Positions 7,908 through 13,972 of a DNA stretch of 13,972 nt are shown in pieces. The notes under the pieces are model-generated. The model was not told the origin of the DNA. It did not search any database and saw nothing but the letters and a program-made list of their open reading frames with translations. Positions within the stretch are counted from its first letter, which is position 1; the number at the start of each line of letters is the position of its first letter. Position numbers and translations under genes: made by a program. Source of the stretch: Lentisalinibacter sp964602525 (GTDB taxonomy: Bacteria; Pseudomonadota; Gammaproteobacteria; Steroidobacterales; Woeseiaceae); NCBI GenBank assembly GCA_964602525.1, contig CAZRSA010000073.1, positions 1 to 13,972 of the forward strand, given 5' to 3'.

Positions 7908-7921
7908 ATTATACGGTGTAT
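7908..7921 (-). promoter_or_regulatory. Candidate -10 box and overlapping inverted repeat of the acyl-CoA dehydrogenase gene
   Basis: On the minus strand TATAAT (7908-7913) is a perfect sigma-70 -10 box 26 nt upstream of the start codon. No good -35 is seen; TGCACA (7933-7938) matches four of six bases but at 19-nt spacing. ATAC-GGT-GTAT (7911-7921) is a perfect inverted repeat overlapping the -10 box, a usual place for a repressor site. Its half-site resembles that of the palindromes between the CoA-transferase and lyase genes. Confidence 0.5.
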
Positions 7922-8008
7922 GCGGCCTCGATTGTGCATTGCAGCGCGACGCCGACGGGCAGCCGTTGCGCTGTGGAGGCCCTGTCCAGAAGCCTCCGGC
8001 GCAGGGAC

Positions 8009-8878
8009 TCAGGTGCGGATGAGTTCGACCAGTTCCCCGGCGGCACCGGTGGTGAGGACGCTCCGCGCGCCGTGGTAGGGCGGCGCGGCGAAGCGGGCCG
8101 CGGGGAGATCCCCGGGCAGGTCGTCGGCGGCGAAGCTCACCATCGCGATGGCCGGGGGCAGGCCGCCCGGCGGGCATTCGCGGGGAGTCGTCGCCGCGGG
8201 GTAGTCGTCGACCTCGATCAGCGATTGCCCGGCCAGCGGCATCGCCGCGATCGGGTGCAGTGTATCCGCCGGCAGTTCGAGCGCCCGCGAGAGGACCGAG
8301 ATGCGTGCCTCCATGACCGGGGCTTCGGGAACCCCGAAACTGCCCCGGTAGAAGCGCTGCATCGCCGGCATGTCCGTTCCGCCGACGATGACGATGAAGG
8401 TCCGGTCCACCGGGCACGCCGGCTGCGGCAGGTCGAACTCCGGCAGCGCTTCCTTGACCATGGTGAGATACAGCACCTCTTCGGCCGGACCGATCACCTG
8501 CATGGCCCGGATGGCGTCGGAGAAGGACAGGTCCTCCGGCGGCCCGACGATGCGAAACGGCGAGCCCTCCAGCTGGGCGGCCAGACCGTCGACGTCCTGC
8601 ACGATGAGCTCGGCGGCGTTCCAGCCCCAGGTCGTCAGCGGACGGTAGGCGGGGGGCAGGCTCTGGCTGATGAAGCGGAAGCAGAAATCGCCGCCGCCTG
8701 CCGGCCGGAGCAACGCGGTCGCGGCGCCGGCCAGGGCCGGGGCGCCCAGGTAATCCGCCTGGGCCGTGGGCAGGCGCTCGTCGTGAAAGGGCTCATAGCC
8801 CAGGTAGCGCTGGTACGTGTCCACCGCGTGGTCCAGGTCGGGGACGGTGACCGTGACGCAGCGTATCGGCCCGATCAT
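8009..8878 (-). CDS. Two-module VOC (glyoxalase/dioxygenase-fold) family protein
   Basis: This 289-residue protein has two vicinal-oxygen-chelate modules, about 1-142 and 158-289, each with two beta-alpha-beta repeats (GPIRCVTVTVPDLDHAVDTYQRYLGYEP opens the first in two short blocks; FIVIVGG with MQRFYRGSFG opens the second). VOC proteins include metal-dependent lyases, epimerases and extradiol dioxygenases as well as binding or resistance proteins. The His usually found on the first strand of a module is absent here (CVTVTV, FIVIVGG); only the closing Glu (GELVELI, about 282-287) is seen, so normal metal binding is doubtful. The ATG at 8878 lies 10 nt after the stop of the isochorismatase gene and has GAGG upstream. 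It belongs to the CoA-transferase operon. The function is unknown to me; an epimerase or isomerase for a CoA ester is one option. Confidence 0.85.
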   Translation of the reverse strand: MIGPIRCVTVTVPDLDHAVDTYQRYLGYEPFHDERLPTAQADYLGAPALAGAATALLRPAGGGDFCFRFISQSLPPAYRPLTTWGWNAAELIVQDVDGLAAQLEGSPFRIVGPPEDLSFSDAIRAMQVIGPAEEVLYLTMVKEALPEFDLPQPACPVDRTFIVIVGGTDMPAMQRFYRGSFGVPEAPVMEARISVLSRALELPADTLHPIAAMPLAGQSLIEVDDYPAATTPRECPPGGLPPAIAMVSFAADDLPGDLPAARFAAPPYHGARSVLTTGAAGELVELIRT

Positions 8879-8888
8879 GGAAGGCGCC

Positions 8889-9527
8889 TCAGGCCGGGCG
8901 GCGGGCAGCGGCCAGGTGACCGAGCGCGGCTTGCAGGGACACCACCTCGGCATACTTCGCCTGCAGGTCGAAGAGATTGGCTTCGTGGGGGCCCGGGTCG
9001 CGGTCGCCGACGGCCTCTCGCACCACGAATGGCATGAAACCGTGCTGGGTCGCGTCCACGGCGGAGGCCCGGATGCAGCCGCTGGTGGTGAGTCCGGCAA
9101 TGAATACGGTGTCGATGCCGAGGGCGGTCAGCGTCGAGGCGAGAGAGGTGCCGAAGAATGCGCTGGCGTACTGCTTCGTGACGACGGGCTCGTCTTCCCG
9201 GGGCTCAAGCCCTGCGGCAAACTCGCCGTAGGGGGAATCGCGATGGAGGTAACGCAACGCCGCCACCTTGCGGTAGAAGACGCCGCCGTCGACGCCGCCG
9301 GGCGTGAAGGCGACGTTGGTGTGCAGCACAGGGATGCCGGCCTGCCTGGCGGCGCCCAGCAGTTCGCTGCAGCGGGCGAGGGCCTCCTCCACGCCCGCGT
9401 ACAGCGGGCAATCCGGCTCCAGGTAGGCGCGCACGAAGTCGACGATCAGCAGGGCCGGCCGGGCACCCGGCTGCAGGCCCTGGCCGAAACCGGCCTGCCG
9501 GTAGTCTTCCTCGAGACGGTCGGCCAC
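8889..9527 (-). CDS. Isochorismatase-family cysteine hydrolase (N-carbamoylsarcosine amidase-like)
   Basis: This is a 212-residue cytoplasmic amidohydrolase of the isochorismatase-like fold. The catalytic triad is visible: Asp30 (LLIVDFVRAYL), Lys118 (VVTKQYASAFFGT) and Cys151 (TTSGCIRASAVDA). A nucleophilic Cys means a C-N hydrolase (N-carbamoylsarcosine amidase, ureidoacrylate or nicotinamidase type), not an isochorismatase, which lacks it. The Lys-to-Cys spacing of 33 residues equals that of Arthrobacter N-carbamoylsarcosine amidase (K144, C177), and its N-terminal extension and FTPGG loop also fit that group. The start is GTG at 9527, one base after the CoA-transferase TGA, so translation is likely coupled. 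A hydantoinase-family gene lies 2.5 kb away on the other strand, which could supply carbamoyl substrates. The real substrate is not established. Confidence 0.9.
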   Translation of the reverse strand: MADRLEEDYRQAGFGQGLQPGARPALLIVDFVRAYLEPDCPLYAGVEEALARCSELLGAARQAGIPVLHTNVAFTPGGVDGGVFYRKVAALRYLHRDSPYGEFAAGLEPREDEPVVTKQYASAFFGTSLASTLTALGIDTVFIAGLTTSGCIRASAVDATQHGFMPFVVREAVGDRDPGPHEANLFDLQAKYAEVVSLQAALGHLAAARRPA

Positions 9528-9528
9528 C

Positions 9529-10773
9529 TCAGATCACCCCGTTCGCGTGCAGTTCCTGCAGCCGGTCGGAGTCGTAGCCGGGCAGCCTGGCCAGGATCTC
9601 GTCGGTGTGTGCGCCGAGCGCCGGGCCGGGGCTGCGAACGGCCCCGGGAGTGGCGGAGAGCTTCGGTGCCACGTTCTGCATCTTCAGCGTACCGAGTTCC
9701 GGGTGCATCGTCTCGATGATCGCCTGGCGCGCCTGGAAGTGCGCGTCCTCCAGCATCTCGGGGGCGCGGTAGATGCCGCCCGCCGGGATGCCGTGCTCCT
9801 CCATCAGGTCGATGAGTTCCTTCTGGTCCTTGGTGCTGGTCCACTCGGCCACCAGTTCGTCCAGTTCCTGCTGGTGCGCACCCCGGGCAGAGTGATTGTG
9901 ATAGCGATCGTCCTCGGCCAGTTCCGGATGCCCCATGGCGCTGACGAGGCGGCGGAAGACCGTGTCCTGGTTGGCGGCGATCAGCAGCAGCTTGCCGTCC
10001 CTGGTGGGGTAGACGTTGGAGGGGGCCACGCCGGGGAGGATGGAGCCCTGGCGTTCGCGGATGTAGCCGGCCTTGTCGTACTCCGTGATGAGTGACTCCA
10101 TCATGTTCAGCACCGCTTCATAGATGGCGGAATCCACCACCTGGCCCTCGCCGGTGCGTTCCCGGTGGTGCAGGGCAGCGAGGGCGCCAACGGTGGCGAA
10201 GGTGGCCGCCAGGGAGTCGCCGATGCTGATGCCCACACGACTGGGCGGAGCCGAAGGGTCGCCGCAGACATAGCGCAGCCCGCCCATGGACTCGCCGACG
10301 GCACCGAAGCCGGCCCGCTTCGCGTAGGGGCCCGACTGGCCGAAGCCGGAAACCCGGATCATGATCAGGCCGGGATTGATCTTCTTCAGCTCCTCATAGG
10401 AGAGATTCCAGCGCTCCATGGTGCCGGGGCGGAAGTTCTCCAGCAGGAAGTCGGCCTCGCGCACGAGGTCGCGGATGATCTGCTGGCCTTCCTCCACCCG
10501 CAGGTTGACCGTCACGGATTTCTTGTTGCGCGCGATCACCGGCCACCAGAGGGACTTGCCGTGGGCCTTCTCCTGACCCCAGTCGCGCATGGGGTCGCCC
10601 TGGCCGGGCGGCTCGATCTTGACGACTTCGGCGCCGAAATCGCCCATGAGCTGGCCGCAGAAAGGGCCCGCCAGCAGGGTGCCCATCTCGATCACCCGCA
10701 GGTCGGACAGCGGCCCCCTGTTGCTTTGAGTGGTATCCCGATTCCCGCCCTGGTTCCCCGATTCGCTCGCCAT
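9529..10773 (-). CDS. Class III CoA-transferase (CaiB/BaiF family)
   Basis: This enzyme moves CoA from a donor such as succinyl-CoA to an organic acid, activating it for catabolism. The protein has 414 residues, the normal family length. The N-terminal motif PLSDLRVIEMGTLLAGPFCGQLMGDFGAEVVKIEPP is present (21-56, read in blocks), followed by NKKSVTVNLR, LLENFRPGTM and VSGFGQSGPYAKRAGF. Asp186 in ISIGDSLAATFA matches the catalytic Asp169 of formyl-CoA transferase. The ATG at 10773 is preceded by AGAGGGAG (10778-10785) and starts a short, poorly conserved, polar leader of about 20 residues; the frame stays open further upstream without homology. It is the first gene of a run with the isochorismatase-like and VOC genes, and it is divergent from the lyase gene. 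The partner lyase hints at a dicarboxylic or hydroxy acid substrate; this is inference. Confidence 0.94.
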   Translation of the reverse strand: MASESGNQGGNRDTTQSNRGPLSDLRVIEMGTLLAGPFCGQLMGDFGAEVVKIEPPGQGDPMRDWGQEKAHGKSLWWPVIARNKKSVTVNLRVEEGQQIIRDLVREADFLLENFRPGTMERWNLSYEELKKINPGLIMIRVSGFGQSGPYAKRAGFGAVGESMGGLRYVCGDPSAPPSRVGISIGDSLAATFATVGALAALHHRERTGEGQVVDSAIYEAVLNMMESLITEYDKAGYIRERQGSILPGVAPSNVYPTRDGKLLLIAANQDTVFRRLVSAMGHPELAEDDRYHNHSARGAHQQELDELVAEWTSTKDQKELIDLMEEHGIPAGGIYRAPEMLEDAHFQARQAIIETMHPELGTLKMQNVAPKLSATPGAVRSPGPALGAHTDEILARLPGYDSDRLQELHANGVI

Positions 10774-10832
10774 GGTGCTCCCTCTGAATGCCTGCGGCGA
10801 CGCACCGGGCGCCGCCCCGTCGTATCCCGCTA

Positions 10833-10842
10833 GTGTATACAA
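10833..10842. promoter_or_regulatory. GntR/FadR-type operator 1 (near the CoA-transferase promoter)
   Basis: The core TGTATACA (10834-10841) is a perfect palindrome and fits the FadR-subfamily GntR consensus yGTM-KACr. It matches operator 2 over nine bases (TGTATACAA). It lies 60 nt upstream of the CoA-transferase start, where that gene's -10 region is expected (TACACT, minus strand, 10832-10837); no convincing -35 is seen. No regulator gene is in the window. Confidence 0.6.
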
Positions 10843-10878
10843 TTTTGCCGTATCCGGGTTGGCCCTTTCAGGATTCCC

Positions 10879-10906
10879 TTGTCTGCATTGGTCACTTGTA
10901 TACAAT
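10879..10906 (+). promoter_or_regulatory. Candidate sigma-70 promoter of the HMG-CoA lyase-like gene
   Basis: TTGTCT (10879-10884) and TACAAT (10901-10906) are separated by 16 nt, each resembling the sigma-70 consensus. Transcription would start near 10913, giving a leader of about 27 nt before the ATG at 10940. The -10 box lies within operator 2, so a bound regulator would block it. Confidence 0.6.
10896..10905. promoter_or_regulatory. GntR/FadR-type operator 2 (over the lyase -10 box)
   Basis: TTGTATACAA is a perfect 10-bp palindrome with the FadR-subfamily GntR pattern. The type is like that reported for the GntR repressor MdcY of malonate decarboxylase genes, as far as I recall. Its centre is 63 bp from that of operator 1, about six helical turns. 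A further half-site, GCATACAA (10925-10932), lies just before the lyase start codon. Confidence 0.7.
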
Positions 10907-10939
10907 AGATGCGGTTTCCGGGGCGCATACAAGATTCAT

Positions 10940-11866
10940 ATGACTCGACGCATCGCCATCATCGAAGTCGGGCCCCGCGACGGCCTGCAGTCCGAGCCCG
11001 AGGTCCTGTCCGTCGGGACCAGGGTGGAGTTCATCCGCCGGGCCGTGGACGCGGGCATCCGGCGGCTCGAGGTCACGAGCTTCGTCAACCCGAAGCGAGT
11101 ACCGCAGATGGCCGGCGCCGAGGAATTGGTGGCGGCTCTCCCGCGCCGCGACGACGTAACTTTCATGGGCCTGGTCCTGAACCAGAAAGGGTTCGAGCGG
11201 GCCCGCGACTGCGGCATCGACGAGGTGGGTATGGTGGTGGTGGCGAGCGATACCTACAACCGCCGCAACCAGGGAGTCGGCAGCGAGGAGTCCGTCGAGG
11301 CCTGGCTCAAGATTGCCGCGCAGGCCAAGGCGGCCGGCATCCGCGCCAATGTCATGATCTCCTCGGCATTCGGCTGTCCGTTCGAGGGCGAGGTGGCTCC
11401 GGCGCGCGTGCTGGAACTCGTCCGCCGGGTCGCCGAGGCGGAGCCGGTGGAACTCGCGCTGGCCGACAGCATCGGCGTCGCGGTGCCATCCCAGGTGGGC
11501 GATTTGCTGGGGCGCGTGGCGGAGGCCGTCCCGGGCATGCCCCTGCGCTGTCATCTGCACAATACGCGCAATACGGGATTGGCCAACGCTCAGGCGGCGG
11601 TGGATGCGGGCGTGACTTCGCTCGATGCCAGCATCGGCGGTATCGGCGGCTGCCCGTTCGCCCCGGCGGCGACCGGCAACATACCCACCGACGACCTCGT
11701 GTACATGCTGGAGCGTTCCGGCATCGAGACCGGGGTATCGCTGCCGAACATCATCGAGACCAGCCTGTGGCTGGAGGGGCAGCTGGGCCGGGGCGTGCCC
11801 GCGATGCTGCCCAAGGCGGGTATCTTCCCCGACATCGCGGCCGAGCGTGCCGCGGCCGGGGAATGA
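10940..11866 (+). CDS. Hydroxymethylglutaryl-CoA lyase-like enzyme
   Basis: This HMGL/DRE-TIM-family aldol lyase cleaves a 3-hydroxy-3-methylacyl-CoA, typically HMG-CoA to acetoacetate and acetyl-CoA. The 308 residues form one TIM barrel. All known active-site residues are present with a constant offset of 28 from human HMGCL: Arg13 and Asp14 (GPRDGLQ), Glu44 (LEVTSFV), His205 and His207 (CHLHNT), Cys238 (GGIGGCPF) and Asn247 (ATGN). The stretch after the Cys reads APAATGNIPT where human reads AQGASGNLAT, so loop and specificity may differ. The ATG at 10940 is chosen because MTRRIAIIEVGPRDGLQ is the family N-terminus; the Shine-Dalgarno is poor, although the upstream operators and promoter are good. 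The gene is divergent from a CoA-transferase, the expected upstream step. Citramalyl-CoA or similar lyase activity is a possible alternative. Confidence 0.92.
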   Translation: MTRRIAIIEVGPRDGLQSEPEVLSVGTRVEFIRRAVDAGIRRLEVTSFVNPKRVPQMAGAEELVAALPRRDDVTFMGLVLNQKGFERARDCGIDEVGMVVVASDTYNRRNQGVGSEESVEAWLKIAAQAKAAGIRANVMISSAFGCPFEGEVAPARVLELVRRVAEAEPVELALADSIGVAVPSQVGDLLGRVAEAVPGMPLRCHLHNTRNTGLANAQAAVDAGVTSLDASIGGIGGCPFAPAATGNIPTDDLVYMLERSGIETGVSLPNIIETSLWLEGQLGRGVPAMLPKAGIFPDIAAERAAAGE

Positions 11867-11947
11867 GGGTGCGGTTGCCAGCCATGCCCAAAGCCGCGAG
11901 ACTCCGGGTATCCTGTCCGGGCCCGGAGGAGAGAACGAAACGACCGT

Positions 11948-11969
11948 GGTACGCAGGACGCGGCGTACC
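11948..11969 (+). promoter_or_regulatory. Inverted repeat between the lyase and hydantoinase genes
   Basis: GGTACGC (11948-11954) and GCGTACC (11963-11969) are perfect reverse complements around an 8-nt loop, 34 nt before the hydantoinase start. No T tract follows. It may be an operator or an RNA hairpin in a 137-nt gap that also holds the palindrome TCCGGGCCCGGA (11916-11927). Its role is unknown. Confidence 0.4.
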
Positions 11970-12003
11970 GGTGGATATGAACCAAAGCCATTAAGGGGAA
12001 GCC

Positions 12004-13972
12004 ATGGCCTACCGACTCGGCGTGGACGTGGGTGGCACGTTCACAGATCTCTTGCTCGTGGACGAGAAGAACGGCGACACGTGGACCGCGAAAGTCCCGA
12101 GTACACCCGCCGACTCCTCCATCGGGGTGTTGAACGGTATCGCGAAGATCTGCGACGTGGCGGGCATCAATCCGAAGAAGATCACCCATGTGATGCACGG
12201 CACCACCGTGGCCACGAACACGATCCTCGAGGGCAAGGGCGCTACCGTCGGGCTGATCACCACCCGCGGTTACCGGCAGGTGCTGCAGATCGCCCGTTCC
12301 TTCGTGCCCGGCGGCCTGGGCGGCTGGGTGATCTATAACAAGAGCGCCCCGCTGGCGCCGCTGGCTCTTACGGTAGAGGCCGAGGAGCGTGTGGGGGCGG
12401 ACGGCAAGGTCGTGACCCCGCTCAGGAAGAGCCAGCTGGAGAAGGAGCTGAAGCGGCTGAAGGGACGCGGCGTCGAGGCGCTGACGGTGTCGCTGATCAA
12501 CTCCTACGCCAACGCTGCCAACGAGAAGGAAGTGGCGAAGGTGGCGAAAAAGGTCTTCCCCAAGACGCCGGTGTCGCTCTCCTCGGAGGTGGTACCGGAG
12601 ATGCAGGAATACGAGCGCACGGTCACCACGGTCGCGAATTCCTACGTGCGCCCCAAGGTGGACTCCTACATCAACAACCTGCGCCGTAACCTGCGCAAGG
12701 ACCTGAACAAGGAGGTGCAGCTGCACGTGCTGCGTTCCGACGGCGGACTGGCGTCGGCGACCCAGGCCAGGAACTACCCGGTAAATCTCCTCATGAGCGG
12801 TCCGGCGGGCGGTGTCTCCGGCGCCATCTGGGTGGCGAGGCAGGCGGGCTACCAGAACCTGCTCACCTTCGACATGGGCGGTACCTCCACCGACGTGGCG
12901 CTGGTGGAGAACGGCTACGCGCAGCTGCGCCGCGAGACCAGCGTCGGTGACGTCACCGTGCGCGCCTCCTCGGTGGACGTTCGCACCGTCGGGGCCGGGG
13001 GCGGCTCCATCGCCCATGTGCCAGAACTCACCGGCGCGCTCCGGGTCGGCCCGGAGAGTGCCGGCGCCGATCCCGGTCCCGCCGCCTACAACAAGGGCGG
13101 CGAGGCCCCCACCGTCACCGACGCCAACGTGGTGCTGGGCTACCTGCCGACGGACGCGCGCCTCGGCGGCGACATGGAGATCCGGCGCGACCTGGCGGAA
13201 ACGGCGGTCAAGCAGGTGGCCGACGCGCTCGGCCTGCCGCTGAAACGCGCCGCCGAGGGCATCATCAAGCTGGTCAACGAGAACATGTTCGGCGCCCTGC
13301 GCCTGGTCTCGGTGGAGAAGGGCTACGATCCGCGGGACTTCGCCCTCATCGCCTTCGGCGGTGCCGGTCCGCTGCACGCGAACGCCCTCGGCCGGCTGAT
13401 GAACTCCTGGCCCGTGATCATCCCGCCTGGCCCGGGTGTACTCTGCGCCTACGGCGATGCCACCACGCGCATGCGCAACGAGGCAGCACGCACCTATATC
13501 AAGCGCTTTTCGAATACGACTCCGACCGGCCTCGAGAAGATCTTCACCCAGCTCGCCGCGAAAGCCTCGAAGACGCTCGACAAGGAGGGCGTGGCGAAGA
13601 AGGACCAGACCATCTCCTACCAGGCGGACCTGCGCTACCACGGCCAGGGTCTGACCCTCACCGTGGACGTGGACCTGGGCGAGATCAGGAAGAAGGGCCT
13701 GGACGCCATCGGCGACCAGTTCGACGAGATGCATCGCCAGCTCTTCACCTTCGCCCTCGACGAGGAGAAGGAACTGGTGAACCTGCGCGCGGTGGTGAAC
13801 GGCAAGGCCACCACGGTGAAACCGGCGGTGATCGAGAAGGGCGGCAAGAGCGCGAAGGATGCCGTGATCGCGGAGCACAAGGTCTACGTGGACGGCAAGG
13901 ACCGCGACGCCAAGCTGTATCACCGCTCGAAACTGAAGGCGGGTAACGAGATCCCGGGTCCGGCCATCGTGC
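12004..13972 (+). CDS. hyuA: Hydantoinase/oxoprolinase subunit A (HyuA family), 3' end outside window
   Basis: HyuA-family proteins are ATP-using subunits of N-methylhydantoinase, 5-oxoprolinase, caprolactamase and acetone/acetophenone carboxylase-type complexes, usually working with a HyuB subunit encoded next door. The frame runs open to the right edge for 656 codons; the family is usually about 650-720 long, so little is missing. Seen in order: LGVDVGGTFTDLLLVD (5-20, ATP-binding N-domain), HGTTVATNTILE (65-76), VPEMQEYERTVTTVANSYV, SGPAGG (265-270), FDMGGTSTDVALV (289-301, second phosphate motif), VGAGGGSIA and FGGAGPLHA (451-459). The last part enters the C-terminal domain. AAGGGGAA (11993-12000) precedes the ATG by 3 nt. 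It follows the lyase gene by 137 nt and is probably co-transcribed. The substrate cannot be decided without the downstream genes. Confidence 0.93.
   Translation, partial: MAYRLGVDVGGTFTDLLLVDEKNGDTWTAKVPSTPADSSIGVLNGIAKICDVAGINPKKITHVMHGTTVATNTILEGKGATVGLITTRGYRQVLQIARSFVPGGLGGWVIYNKSAPLAPLALTVEAEERVGADGKVVTPLRKSQLEKELKRLKGRGVEALTVSLINSYANAANEKEVAKVAKKVFPKTPVSLSSEVVPEMQEYERTVTTVANSYVRPKVDSYINNLRRNLRKDLNKEVQLHVLRSDGGLASATQARNYPVNLLMSGPAGGVSGAIWVARQAGYQNLLTFDMGGTSTDVALVENGYAQLRRETSVGDVTVRASSVDVRTVGAGGGSIAHVPELTGALRVGPESAGADPGPAAYNKGGEAPTVTDANVVLGYLPTDARLGGDMEIRRDLAETAVKQVADALGLPLKRAAEGIIKLVNENMFGALRLVSVEKGYDPRDFALIAFGGAGPLHANALGRLMNSWPVIIPPGPGVLCAYGDATTRMRNEAARTYIKRFSNTTPTGLEKIFTQLAAKASKTLDKEGVAKKDQTISYQADLRYHGQGLTLTVDVDLGEIRKKGLDAIGDQFDEMHRQLFTFALDEEKELVNLRAVVNGKATTVKPAVIEKGGKSAKDAVIAEHKVYVDGKDRDAKLYHRSKLKAGNEIPGPAIV

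Noticed and set aside
7975..7997. GGAGGC/GCCTCC hairpin after the VOC gene as its terminator
   Set aside because: It has an 11-nt loop and no T tract in the minus direction, so termination is not supported.
6675..8417. 580-codon minus-strand open frame over the acyl-CoA dehydrogenase and VOC genes
   Set aside because: It is Arg/Gly-rich shadow sequence in another frame that crosses two recognised genes and has no motif.
10909..11994. Out-of-frame plus-strand ORF over the lyase, including a 43-codon tail from ATG 11863 that overlaps the lyase stop
   Set aside because: The body is Gly/Arg shadow of the lyase. The tail could be translated as an ATGA-coupled peptide, but it is basic, lacks an RBS and shows no motif.
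11590..13923. 777-codon open frame on the minus strand opposite hyuA
   Set aside because: Its product is rich in His, Arg, Val and Gly repeats with no family motif. It is the usual shadow of GC-rich coding DNA; the plus-strand HyuA reading has all family motifs.

Overview
The window is GC-rich bacterial DNA with tightly packed genes and no sign of mobile elements, tRNA, rRNA or CRISPR. The central TonB cluster, with two ExbB-like proteins, a DUF3450 protein and a TPR protein, is the TonB2/TtpC layout known from Gammaproteobacteria such as Vibrio and Shewanella. The rest is acyl-CoA and amide catabolism. Together these suggest a high-GC, aerobic, heterotrophic gammaproteobacterium; no species can be named from the sequence.

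Layout. (1) 1-719, plus strand: the 3' part of an ACAD10/11-like acyl-CoA dehydrogenase gene that enters from the left edge. (2) 720-1116: a long, structured non-coding stretch ahead of the TonB operon. (3) 1117-6287, plus strand: DUF3450 protein, TtpC, ExbB, ExbD, TonB and a periplasmic TPR protein, closed by a free-standing hairpin and a hairpin with a T tract. (4) 6379-6699, plus strand: an adrenodoxin-type [2Fe-2S] ferredoxin that starts only 13 nt after that T tract. (5) 6719-10773, minus strand: in transcription order, a class III (CaiB/BaiF) CoA-transferase, an isochorismatase-family hydrolase and a two-module VOC protein form one tight run, followed by a short-chain acyl-CoA dehydrogenase with its own -10 element. 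(6) 10940-13972, plus strand: an HMG-CoA lyase-like enzyme, then a hydantoinase/oxoprolinase subunit A gene that leaves by the right edge and is almost complete.

How the parts work together. The TonB operon should encode an inner-membrane motor that uses the proton gradient to energise outer-membrane transporters. TtpC, DUF3450 and the TPR protein are the extra parts that distinguish it from the E. coli ExbB-ExbD-TonB set. On the right, CoA-transferase and lyase are divergently transcribed from a 166-bp gap that carries two copies of a GntR/FadR-type palindrome, 63 bp apart centre to centre. This points to one regulator controlling both arms of a catabolic pathway: an organic acid is loaded with CoA and later cleaved by the lyase. 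The isochorismatase-like and hydantoinase-like genes suggest that an amide, ureide or lactam substrate feeds the same route, but the substrate cannot be read from the sequence.

The points I consider most worth a second look are the paired operators, the lack in both ExbB-like proteins of the glutamate equivalent to E. coli ExbB E176, the leader ORF plus hairpin in front of tonB, and the terminator placed directly upstream of the ferredoxin gene.
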